A stretch of DNA of 64,000 nucleotides from JABCPE02 sp963520375 (GCA_963520375.1 CAUQQF010000004.1:1-64000); one strand, 5' to 3'; shown: positions 50,655 to 58,042, numbered from the stretch's first letter. The notes: generated by a model not told the origin, from the letters alone. Program-made: numbers and translations.

Positions 50655-52600
50655 ACTATCCACTCATCTCAGAATATGAAAATGAAATCAGGAAAAATGG
50701 TTCTTCTATTCTGAATCTTCCAGATGCTTATGAGTTTATACCAAGTAAAACTTCTCCGATTAAGATTTTTAGTTTTGGGTCAGGAGCATTTGCAGGAATT
50801 TTTAAAATTAGAAATTTAAAATCAGGGAAAGAGTATGCTTTAAGATGCTTTTTAAGTGGAGGGAAACAGGAAAATATCGACAGAATAGAGAATATTTCCA
50901 ATTACTTAGAAAACTTTTCTGTAGATTGGCTTTGTAAAAATACACTCCATAAAGAAGGTATTAAAATAAAAGGTAACCTATATCCTATTATACTTTTAGA
51001 ATGGTCTCATGGTCAGAAACTTAATGATTATGTATCTTTTATTATTAATGATAATCAGAAAATATCAGAATTACAAAATAAGCTGGTAGAGCTAAGTCAT
51101 GATTTAGAAGCAAAAGACATAGCTCATGGAGATATTCAGTCAGGAAATGTTTTAGTGGAACAAGCCAATAATGGGGGTATAAAGCTAAAATTAGTAGATT
51201 ATGATGCTATGTATATTCCTACACTTAAAGGAGAACAAGCAATAGAAAAAGGACATCCTTCTTTTCAGCATCCTAAAAGAAATATGTCAGATTATAATCC
51301 CCTGATAGATAGATTTTCTTTTTGGTTGTTATTAACCTCATTAGAAGCATTGAAATATGATAAAACTCTTTGGAATAAAGATTTGAGAGGAGGATTTAAT
51401 GATGAGGATAATTTTTTATTTAAATCAAAAGACTTATTAAATCCACAATCATCAGAATTGGTTAGAAGATTGAGAAATATAAATGAAAGATCATTAAATT
51501 TCTATCTTGATAATCTATTAAGTAATATGAGTTCTCCTGATAGAGAAAGAATTAATGTTTATGCAGGGGAACATGATATTGAAATTAAAAGAGAGAACCC
51601 TGCTCAATCAGATATAGAGGGAATAAAAGAAATACCTGCTGAATCAACAAAAGGGAGTATCTCTCTGTCTAAGCAATCCCCAGTTGATAATTTTAAATTC
51701 ATTATAAAATCAGTTCCACAAGGAGTAGAGGTGTATCACACATCAGTTGTAGAGAGTAATTTTTTAGGAAAAACACCTATAGAGCTGGACATCAATCAGT
51801 ATTCTTCTAAGAGAATAATTTTGGTAGGTAATGGAAAAACCAAATCATTCTACCTGAATCAGAATCAGAAAGAATATGAAATAAGATTGGATGATATTGA
51901 TAATGTTTATCAAAACAATCGAGCGGAAATACTTGAAAAACAGGAAAATAAACGAGAAGAGAGTAATTCTGCTCCTTCTGCTAACTTTTCAAAAAATTTT
52001 AAGGTTTACATCATTATACTCTTACTCATTATTATTGCTTTGCTTTCTTGGTTTATTTTATCCAATACTTTAACTAGTCGTTATGTGCCTGATAATGACC
52101 ATTCTGAAGAGAATATAAAGGATAGTGAAGAAATTCTCATGGACACTATTTCAACAGAGTTACCCCAAAATACTAATACTCAAAAGTCTTTGATACTTAC
52201 AGATACAGTTGGTGTGTCAAAAGAAGATACAAAGAACGAATTATTAAAATATAATGATTATTATAAAAGTTTCTTGAGCAGATATTTTGAAGATTTATCT
52301 AATGGAAAAAATTTAGATGTATATTTTGCGGATGAAGTTCAGTTTTTTCTTGATGATAAAGATCCCAAAGATAAATATACAATAACAAGTGGTATAAATG
52401 AATATAATTCTAGATTTCAATATCTAAAATATGATTTATTAGAATCAGAAATAGTGGAGAGACATGAAGATACTATTATAGTTCTTGTTAAAATAAAAAC
52501 AGAATCAGAAAAAGATTATTCATATAAAACACTTTATCAAAAATACTATTATTATATAGATACTAATAAAGATAAAATCTTTGGAGCTAAAAGGGGATAG
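50651..52600 (+). CDS. Ser/Thr-type protein kinase with PEGA, transmembrane and exported domains
   Basis: A 649-residue protein. Residues 30-310 form a Hanks-type kinase: glycine loop FGSGAFAG (42-48), catalytic HGD (159-161) with N166, and DYD (183-185) for DFG. The usual AxK lysine is Arg65 (ALRCF), as in atypical kinases of this group, so activity needs testing. A PEGA-like domain lies at about 347-412 (LGKTPIEL), a transmembrane helix at 451-472, then an exported region with an NTF2-like end (about 535-649). Third part of the TerY-type triad; the membrane placement suggests sensing outside and phosphorylating inside. Confidence 0.88.
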   Translation: MNYPLISEYENEIRKNGSSILNLPDAYEFIPSKTSPIKIFSFGSGAFAGIFKIRNLKSGKEYALRCFLSGGKQENIDRIENISNYLENFSVDWLCKNTLHKEGIKIKGNLYPIILLEWSHGQKLNDYVSFIINDNQKISELQNKLVELSHDLEAKDIAHGDIQSGNVLVEQANNGGIKLKLVDYDAMYIPTLKGEQAIEKGHPSFQHPKRNMSDYNPLIDRFSFWLLLTSLEALKYDKTLWNKDLRGGFNDEDNFLFKSKDLLNPQSSELVRRLRNINERSLNFYLDNLLSNMSSPDRERINVYAGEHDIEIKRENPAQSDIEGIKEIPAESTKGSISLSKQSPVDNFKFIIKSVPQGVEVYHTSVVESNFLGKTPIELDINQYSSKRIILVGNGKTKSFYLNQNQKEYEIRLDDIDNVYQNNRAEILEKQENKREESNSAPSANFSKNFKVYIIILLLIIIALLSWFILSNTLTSRYVPDNDHSEENIKDSEEILMDTISTELPQNTNTQKSLILTDTVGVSKEDTKNELLKYNDYYKSFLSRYFEDLSNGKNLDVYFADEVQFFLDDKDPKDKYTITSGINEYNSRFQYLKYDLLESEIVERHEDTIIVLVKIKTESEKDYSYKTLYQKYYYYIDTNKDKIFGAKRG

Positions 52601-52665
52601 GTATAGGGGGCTATCTACTATCCCCCGAAGCCCCCTAAATTTGACCAATCTTTTTGGTATCCCCT
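52592..52665 (+). promoter_or_regulatory. Multi-stem structure after the kinase gene
   Basis: AGGGGATA (52592-52599) pairs with TATCCCCT (52658-52665); inside, TAGGGGGC (52604-52611) pairs with GCCCCCTA (52630-52637) and ACCAA with TTGGT. The kinase stop codon lies in it. It lacks a T run, so it is not a plain terminator; it may be a transcript end, a replication or transfer site. The following 52666-52748 shows nothing clear. Confidence 0.5.
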
Positions 52666-52748
52666 GTTATTATATTGATAAAAAATTAGGTAGTTTAATT
52701 ACCCATTTAAGTAATGATTATAAATTATTAAGTATTTTTCCACCTTTA

Positions 52749-53789
52749 TCATAGAAGTAAAGATTGTAGTTTTCCTTTTATTTTCTCTTTTATTTTTGTA
52801 TGGCTGTATAAAGCATCCTTAGTATAATTATAATATTTTTTTCTATTATTATTGATATATCGTTTCTGAGATAATTGTTTCCAAAACTCTATTTTTTGTG
52901 CATTAGTGACAAATTTTGCTTTTGCAGGAGTTATGTGTAATCCTTCTAAATGCTTGTCATTGTTTAACTTTAGTACATTATCCCATTCTTTTAGCAGTTG
53001 CTCTGAGAAAATTGAATATTTTTTTTCATCTAATAAATCATTGAGAGAATATATTTTTAGCACCTTTTTGATATATTTTCTTTGATTGCTTCTTATCTCA
53101 AATCTTACCGTGTTAATAGGAATTTTATATTCGGGGTTCTTTTCATGCTGCAATCCTTTGGCATAGATTTTTATATTTTTATAATTCGTTGTATCAGAAA
53201 TTTTATAGTATTCATAATCTTTATTTTCTTTGAAAGGGGTTGTTTTATACAGTTTAATGTTTTCTATGAAATCCTTTATATCAGTTTCTAGATAAAGATT
53301 AAGCCCTACTTCTAAATTAATAATTTTGAAATCAATATATTCACTTTCATTTATTCCTAAAATATCCAATATCTCATAAAGGGAATTTATACAATTTGTT
53401 TTATTCAAATCATTACCATTATGCTTGTAATGGTTATAATGAAAATGAGGAAATATGCTTATTTTCACATAATTGTAGCCAATAATATCATGATCACTTC
53501 CAAAAATAGCATTAAACACTAATTTTATTTTCCCCTTATATTTTTTGTGGATTTTAAGATATTCATATTTTGCAGTTCTTCCTACATAATATTCACTTTC
53601 AAAATCGGGGTGCTCCGCTAGTCTTTTGATAATTTCTGGATTATCAGTCAGCATTTTTATATGGTCTAACATCAGAAATTGATTTTGAGGGTTATTAACA
53701 ATTAAATTTTTCATATTATTTCGTGAGGGTTTAACATTATTTTTATTAAATCTTTTTTTGTTGTAATAAAAAGTCTCATTTTTTGTCAT
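52749..53789 (-). CDS. Rep-like protein (phage/plasmid replication, filamentous phage gpII-like)
   Basis: A 346-residue protein from the ATG at 53789 (354 if the first of three ATG in a 12-bp repeat at 53813 is used). The C-terminal half has NTVRFEIRSNQRKYIKKVL and the central SIFPHFHYNHYKHNGND resembles the HxH metal site of HUH-type replication proteins such as gpII of filamentous phage, but no clear catalytic Tyr motif is proven. It overlaps the HTH gene by 14 nt or more. If correct, the element replicates by rolling circle after excision. Alternative: a hypothetical phage protein of unknown role. Confidence 0.45.
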   Translation of the reverse strand: MTKNETFYYNKKRFNKNNVKPSRNNMKNLIVNNPQNQFLMLDHIKMLTDNPEIIKRLAEHPDFESEYYVGRTAKYEYLKIHKKYKGKIKLVFNAIFGSDHDIIGYNYVKISIFPHFHYNHYKHNGNDLNKTNCINSLYEILDILGINESEYIDFKIINLEVGLNLYLETDIKDFIENIKLYKTTPFKENKDYEYYKISDTTNYKNIKIYAKGLQHEKNPEYKIPINTVRFEIRSNQRKYIKKVLKIYSLNDLLDEKKYSIFSEQLLKEWDNVLKLNNDKHLEGLHITPAKAKFVTNAQKIEFWKQLSQKRYINNNRKKYYNYTKDALYSHTKIKEKIKGKLQSLLL

Positions 53790-54096
53790 TTTTTCCTTCA
53801 TTTTTTCCTTCATTTTTTCCTGTTTTGTATTTGTTTAAAGTTTCATTTAGTTCGTTTCTTTTGTAGTACACCCGTCCTTCAATTGGATAGGAGTAAAATG
53901 CTCCTTTTTTCGTCCATCTGTGGAGAGTAGATCGGTTTATTTTCAGCATGGAACAAACCTCATCACGGGTGAGTAATTCTGTTGGTTCTTTGGGTTGAAG
54001 CTCTTTTAGAAGTTCCTTTTTCAGTGTTGCTATTCGTTTGTCTATTTCGTTAAGTAGGTCGGTAGGTGTTACACCTATAAATTGGATATGTTTCAT
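53776..54096 (-). CDS. Excisionase-like helix-turn-helix protein
   Basis: A 106-residue protein with a central HTH_17/MerR-type domain (LTRDEVCSMLKINRSTLHRWTKKGAF at 42-67, then wing to RVYYKRNEL). It ends in GKNEGKNEGKND, produced by a tandem DNA repeat that also makes the next gene's repeated ATGs. Such proteins serve as excisionase or repressor in Bacteroidota elements. It follows a second small HTH protein by 2 nt. Confidence 0.72.
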   Translation of the reverse strand: MKHIQFIGVTPTDLLNEIDKRIATLKKELLKELQPKEPTELLTRDEVCSMLKINRSTLHRWTKKGAFYSYPIEGRVYYKRNELNETLNKYKTGKNEGKNEGKNDKK

Positions 54097-54098
54097 GT

Positions 54099-54278
54099 CT
54101 ATATTACTTTTTTAGATTTTATACATTCGTTTATATTCTCCATATCAAATATTGGTTTTTTGTCTATTTTTGTGATAGGTATTTTACTCCTTCGTTTTAG
54201 TTTTCTAATTCTCATAACAAGTATTTTTATATACTCACTTACTTCTTTGATTGATAAAAATCTGTTTGTTTTAATCAT
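54099..54278 (-). CDS. Small second excisionase-like HTH protein
   Basis: A 59-residue frame, ATG at 54278 and TAG at 54099. The sequence (FLSIKEVSEYIKI, then KIPITKIDKKPIFDMENINECIK) has the pattern of the short MerR/excisionase HTH: helix, turn, helix, wing, last helix. It sits directly before the 106-residue HTH gene on the same strand, so it is the likely first gene of the xis/rep operon. It is short and its start is not fixed by a promoter box. Confidence 0.55.
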   Translation of the reverse strand: MIKTNRFLSIKEVSEYIKILVMRIRKLKRRSKIPITKIDKKPIFDMENINECIKSKKVI

Positions 54279-54356
54279 GTGTTTATGTTATTTTATATTT
54301 TTTATATGATAATCAGTTAATTGTGTTTTTTCTATAAAATATTTTGACCTCAAAAT

Positions 54357-54387
54357 TTGCAAAAGCGAAAGGTCAGATATATATTTG
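54357..54387 (+). promoter_or_regulatory. Promoter of the second non-coding RNA
   Basis: TTG (54357-54359), 20 bp, TATATTTG (54380-54387): a full Bacteroidota promoter on the plus strand, with no gene behind it. Confidence 0.7.
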
Positions 54388-54391
54388 CAGT

Positions 54392-54608
54392 GTCAAATCT
54401 GATATATCAAAAGCACTATTGTTTTGGCTATTAAAATAATAGTCATTTAATATACAGTTTGATCATCCTATAAGCATATAAGAAGGGTGTTCCCATCCAA
54501 TATCCTTGTAGGGTTGTTCCATTATTCCGTTGGGTCGCCAAACTTTCGCGGAATAAAAGAAAAAACTTCAACAAAGGTGATTTATTTAATAATTGCCTTT
54601 GTTTTTTT
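54392..54608 (+). ncRNA. Non-coding transcript between the Fic and excisionase-like genes
   Basis: About 217 nt from promoter to terminator without a useful frame. It has hairpins ACTATT/AATAGT (54415-54443), GGG/CCC (54485-54494), and a compound one, ATTCCG (54524-54529) with CGGAAT (54549-54554) around TTGG/CCAA, and ends in AACAAAGG/CCTTTGTT (54570-54603) plus T7. It runs opposite to the xis/rep genes. It could be a regulatory RNA of the element or a replication/transfer origin that is transcribed. The rest of the 550-nt gap (54609-54780) shows only a small hairpin near 54661-54680. Confidence 0.55.
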
Positions 54609-54782
54609 ATCACTACAAAATTACAGATAATTAGGTTAAATTTTAATTTTTCTTGTAGAAGATATCCATACCTTGGATATGTTTCTGAAAATCAATGAGT
54701 TATATTTTTAGTGTTGTTTTTTCATCTTTAATATGTTAAACAACATTTAAAATCGCCTTGTAATATAGGGTTTAAAAAATAA

Positions 54783-54810
54783 ACACCCTTTTTTTAGGGT
54801 GTCTTTTTTT
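54783..54810. terminator. Terminator after the Fic gene
   Basis: ACACCC/GGGTGT stem with T-rich sequence; A-rich flank on the other side makes it usable for the minus-strand int-fic operon. Confidence 0.7.
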
Positions 54811-54829
54811 ATTAATAATATTTGATTAT

Positions 54830-55564
54830 CTAACCTTTTACAGTGCTTATTATCTTTTTGAGGGTTTGAGTTACTACTTCTGCAATGAGGGTTTTAAATG
54901 GGGTTAAATCTTTTTCTATACTTGCTGTTTCTAGTGCAGTATAGTATTTTAATCGGTTTTCTGCATCTCCTTTTAATATTGCGATAGGGTAGCCATGTTT
55001 TAGTAGAATTAAATTCATCAGTAGGCGTGAGGTTCTACCATTCCCGTCTGTGAAAGGATGTATATAAACCAGTCTTTGGTGCATTTCTGAGGCTAATTCT
55101 ACGGGGTGCATGGTTTCTCTATTCTCATTATAAAACCTCATCATTTCTTCCATTTCTTTTTGTAGTAAAAAGGGTTGGGGTGGCATATGTTCTGAGCCTA
55201 GTATCATCACGGGGACACTTCTATAGCGACCTGCATTGTCTTTGTCTATTCCCTGCAAAATAAGGGCGTGGATTTTGAGTATATCCCTTTCCGTTATAGG
55301 CTCTAGGCTCTTTGCTAAGTCTTTTATATAGTCTACAGCATGGGCGTGGTTTATAGCTTCTAAATGTTCATTTAGTGTTTTTCCCCCTATGGTTAAACCT
55401 TTTTCTACTACAATAGCAGTTTCTTGTAGGGTCAGTGTATTACCTTCTATTTTATTACTTTCATGGGTATATTCTATATCAAAGGCTTTGGATACCTTAC
55501 CTTGAAATAAGTTTCTGTATTTGTCCAGTTCGTTTTTTAACTGGTCTATTTCTGTATAATTCAT
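54830..55564 (-). CDS. Fic-domain protein with N-terminal inhibitory motif (class II)
   Basis: A 244-residue Fic protein. The active-site motif HPFTDGNGRTSR (169-180) is complete, so it can transfer AMP or a like group to hydroxyl side chains. SNKIEG at 36-41 fits the inhibitory S/TxxxE(G/N) motif located N-terminal to the core, which makes it self-inhibited and usually removes the need for an antitoxin. It follows the integrase by 3 nt, an unusual pairing. Its target is unknown; phage defence, stability or regulation of the integrase are possible. Confidence 0.85.
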   Translation of the reverse strand: MNYTEIDQLKNELDKYRNLFQGKVSKAFDIEYTHESNKIEGNTLTLQETAIVVEKGLTIGGKTLNEHLEAINHAHAVDYIKDLAKSLEPITERDILKIHALILQGIDKDNAGRYRSVPVMILGSEHMPPQPFLLQKEMEEMMRFYNENRETMHPVELASEMHQRLVYIHPFTDGNGRTSRLLMNLILLKHGYPIAILKGDAENRLKYYTALETASIEKDLTPFKTLIAEVVTQTLKKIISTVKG

Positions 55565-55567
55565 TGT

Positions 55568-56890
55568 TTAGATTGTATTTCTTTGGTTTTCTTTTTCTTT
55601 TCTTTCTTTTGATAGTTCTTTGAATACCCTTGCTGAACTTGTTACATAGTCTGCTGGGTCTTTCTTGATATAGTCAAGGAATGTTTTTTCAGTTTTGTGT
55701 CCTGTTATTGCCATGATTATAGGAGTAGGTAATTTGGGGTTTCCGTAAAAGTTAGTAGCAAATGAACGGCGACAAGTGTGGGAGGAAATAAGATTGTATT
55801 TTTCAGTGTCTTTTATTTCATTTCTGTTCTCTTCCTCATTAAATACCAATCCTTTTACTATTTCGTTAATCCCTGCTAATTTACAAACTTTTTTTATATA
55901 CCTATTAAATAGTGTGTCATTGCTACTCTTATCAGATGAGAATACGGGAGGAAAATCTCCATTATATTTTTCTAAAATCTTCTCAACTTCATCCATTAGT
56001 GGAATAGTTACCCTGCTCCCTGTTTTTTCTTGTGTTAGTTCTATAAATTTAAACTCTTCCCCCTTTATATCCGTTTTGGTACAAATCATTTTTTTATTCA
56101 TCCTCATAAGGTCAGAAATTCTTTGTCCAGTATAGCATCCTATTATGAACCAATCCCTAGCGTGTTTTAGGTTTTCATTTCCTACAATAGGCATATTTTT
56201 AACCTGTTTTAATTCATCAAAGTCCAAATATACCGAAATAGATTTAGCAGACGGAATAGACATTTTTACGATTTGTCTGCTTACGGGTTTGTCGTTTTTG
56301 TAGGCATCCATTAAGACGGTTTTAATGTTTTTTAATAGTCTTTGAGTGGTGGATTCTGCTAATCGTCTATCTCTCTTATTCATTGCCCAATCCTTAAACT
56401 CAAGCGTGGTTTTTGTGTCTATTTCTTTGATGAGGTATTTTTTCTTTTTGTATTGTTGAAACTCCTCAAACTTTTTTCCCGCATCTTCTATTTTTTTATC
56501 AGTAGTCTTTTTGGTATGGGTGTCCATTTCTCTATATTTTAGATAGGTTTTTAGGTAGTTTAAAAATATACTATCATCTGTTTCAGGGTCTTTGCGTTCA
56601 AAAAAATCATCTACCTTACTTTTTAGCCAGCTATTAGAAAATATTACACCTTTTGTGTAATCATTGTTATATTCTGTTTCTATGAATACTGAAAGACTTT
56701 TTAACTTAGTTACAATGTTTTTATTTTCGGCATTGTTGGTTTTGGGTAGGTTGGTTGTTTTGTTCCAATCTTTAGAGTTAATGGATAAGCCTGTGGAAAC
56801 TCTCGGGTATACTCCTTTTGAAATTGAGAATCCTATTTGTATAATGCTCTTTGTATTGGATGAGCGTAAAAAATAACGAACAGTTGGCAT
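55568..56890 (-). CDS. int: Tyrosine site-specific recombinase (integrase)
   Basis: A 440-residue phage-type integrase with the SAM-like core-binding domain at about 100-200 and catalytic domain about 220-430. Catalytic residues: R257 (TGQRISD), H371-x-x-R374 (SHTCRR), H398 (TGHKT) and Y407 (LDYIKK). It belongs to the Bacteroidota tRNA-targeting group. It lies 180 nt inside the right end of the element, as usual. Its promoter overlaps the arm-type repeats. Confidence 0.9.
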   Translation of the reverse strand: MPTVRYFLRSSNTKSIIQIGFSISKGVYPRVSTGLSINSKDWNKTTNLPKTNNAENKNIVTKLKSLSVFIETEYNNDYTKGVIFSNSWLKSKVDDFFERKDPETDDSIFLNYLKTYLKYREMDTHTKKTTDKKIEDAGKKFEEFQQYKKKKYLIKEIDTKTTLEFKDWAMNKRDRRLAESTTQRLLKNIKTVLMDAYKNDKPVSRQIVKMSIPSAKSISVYLDFDELKQVKNMPIVGNENLKHARDWFIIGCYTGQRISDLMRMNKKMICTKTDIKGEEFKFIELTQEKTGSRVTIPLMDEVEKILEKYNGDFPPVFSSDKSSNDTLFNRYIKKVCKLAGINEIVKGLVFNEEENRNEIKDTEKYNLISSHTCRRSFATNFYGNPKLPTPIIMAITGHKTEKTFLDYIKKDPADYVTSSARVFKELSKERKEKENQRNTI

Positions 56891-56910
56891 GATGATAAAA
56901 ATTATTTAGG

Positions 56911-56941
56911 CAAATATATAGATTTGTTTAATGTGTGACAA
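56911..56941 (-). promoter_or_regulatory. Integrase promoter overlapping an arm repeat
   Basis: Minus strand TTG (56939-56941) and TATATTTG (56911-56918) are 20 bp apart. The TTG lies inside the TGTGACAAC repeat at 56934-56942. Confidence 0.75.
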
Positions 56942-56954
56942 CATGTGTGACAAC
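56934..56954 (+). repeat. Right arm-type repeat pair
   Basis: TGTGACAAC at 56934-56942 and 56946-56954, the same pair and 12-bp period as at the left end. Confidence 0.7.
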
Positions 56955-57069
56955 ATTTTTGCATTTTTATGAAATTTATTGCAATATCATGCCACGATGA
57001 AAAACAATAAAACCCCTATTTATAGGATGTTTAAAGGTTTTTATAATTTTATTCGTTTTCATTGTTGTT

Positions 57070-57085
57070 ATTCGCTCGGAACCTC
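57070..57085 (+). repeat. attR core
   Basis: CGCTCGGAACCTC (57073-57085), the right copy of the tRNA-Cys 3' end. Confidence 0.85.
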
Positions 57086-57089
57086 TAAC

Positions 57090-57128
57090 AATAGCTTTAA
57101 GGATTTTCCTTGGAGCTATTTATTTTTT
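57090..57128 (+). terminator. Displaced native tRNA-Cys terminator
   Basis: Arms AATAGCT/AGCTATT and AAGGA/TCCTT followed by T7, directly right of attR; this is the terminator that followed tRNA-Cys before integration. Confidence 0.65.
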
Positions 57129-57153
57129 TGAAAACCAATATTTTTTTTGAAAA

Positions 57154-57171
57154 ACATGATTTTTATCATGT
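57154..57171. promoter_or_regulatory. Palindrome upstream of the carbonic anhydrase promoter
   Basis: ACATGAT/ATCATGT, 7-bp arms with four T between, some 35 bp before the -7 box. Possible operator. Confidence 0.35.
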
Positions 57172-57203
57172 AATTAAGTATAATATTCTATAAAAACCTC
57201 AGT

Positions 57204-57211
57204 TATATTTG
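57204..57211 (+). promoter_or_regulatory. -7 box for the carbonic anhydrase gene
   Basis: TATATTTG followed by C, about 81 nt before the ATG. Confidence 0.55.
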
Positions 57212-57292
57212 CAATGATTAAAAGAAACAAACATAAGTAAAGGTTTCTTTGTATTTAAAACTAAAACAATCAAAAATTTAAATTATAACATT

Positions 57293-58042
57293 ATGAGAAA
57301 GGTTCTTTTATGTGGAGCTTTTTTAGCTCTCGCTGCGTGTTCAAGAGATGAGGAAGTTCAAATTCCTGATTCTAAACAAGCTCACTGGGATTATGAAAAT
57401 CCTAATTGGCATAATCAAGGGTATTCTGAGTGTGCGGGATTGGTTCAGTCACCGATTGACATCGTAACTACTGCAACTACAAAGGCAACGCTTCCTGCAA
57501 TTACTTTTAATTATTCAGCATTTCCAGCTAAGGCTGTGAACAATGGGCACACTGTACAAATTAATACAGACGGAAAAAGTAGTATTACCTACAATGGAGT
57601 TGCCTATAAACTTAAACAATTCCATTATCATGGACATAGTGAGCACTCTGTAGATGGGAAGTTCTCTCCACTTGAAGTGCATTTTGTTCACCAAAACGAA
57701 ACTACAGGAGCTATCGTTATTTTAGGATTGTTGATTAAAGGAGGAGGAGCAGACAATGCTCAGTTCGCACAATATATCAATTCTTTCCCTAGTGTTAAGA
57801 ATCAAGAAGTTGCTACAAATAATACAATAAATCCGTTGGCTATGTTGCCTACCAACAAAAAATATTATAACTATACAGGATCACTTACAACTCCTCCTTG
57901 TTCACAAGGGATGAACTGGATAGTGTTCAAAGAAGTTCTTACAATTTCTGATGCACAACTTAAAAAATTCACAGATTTGTATAATCATAATTATAGACCA
58001 ATTCAAAAAACAGGAAGTAGAACTGTTTTTGAGTCCTTATAA
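57293..58042 (+). CDS. Alpha-carbonic anhydrase lipoprotein
   Basis: A 249-residue lipoprotein (LAAC, Cys16) of the alpha-carbonic anhydrase family, which hydrates CO2 in the periplasm or at the surface. The zinc histidines H111, H113 (FHYHGHSEH) and H130 (EVHFVHQN) are intact, as are the GSLTTPPC substrate loop and the N-terminal QSPIDI. The first residue of the mature form is probably on the outer membrane. It stands just outside the mobile element, own promoter and terminator. Confidence 0.92.
   Translation: MRKVLLCGAFLALAACSRDEEVQIPDSKQAHWDYENPNWHNQGYSECAGLVQSPIDIVTTATTKATLPAITFNYSAFPAKAVNNGHTVQINTDGKSSITYNGVAYKLKQFHYHGHSEHSVDGKFSPLEVHFVHQNETTGAIVILGLLIKGGGADNAQFAQYINSFPSVKNQEVATNNTINPLAMLPTNKKYYNYTGSLTTPPCSQGMNWIVFKEVLTISDAQLKKFTDLYNHNYRPIQKTGSRTVFESL

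Larger units (their letters stand above)
46388..57085. mobile_element. tRNA-Cys-targeted integrative element, 10.7 kb
   Basis: Bounded by the 13-bp direct repeat at 46388-46400 and 57073-57085. It contains a tyrosine integrase next to the right end, two excisionase-like proteins, a Rep-like protein, a Fic protein and, on the other strand, the vWA/PP2C/kinase operon. Paired TGTGACAAC repeats lie inside each end. No relaxase, mating-pair or capsid gene is seen, so it is best called an integrative mobilizable-like or satellite-like element that would need a helper. Confidence 0.85.

Noticed and set aside
54082..54309. Plus-strand hydrophobic frame of 75 codons
   Set aside because: It is antisense to the small excisionase-like gene; hydrophobicity is an artefact of A/T-rich antisense sequence.
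54830..55564. Fic as half of a FicTA toxin-antitoxin pair
   Set aside because: No separate antitoxin-like small gene next to it; the inhibitory motif is within the protein.
46458..56954. TGTGACAAC repeats as CRISPR
   Set aside because: Only two copies at each end, too short and without spacers; arm-type sites are the better reading.
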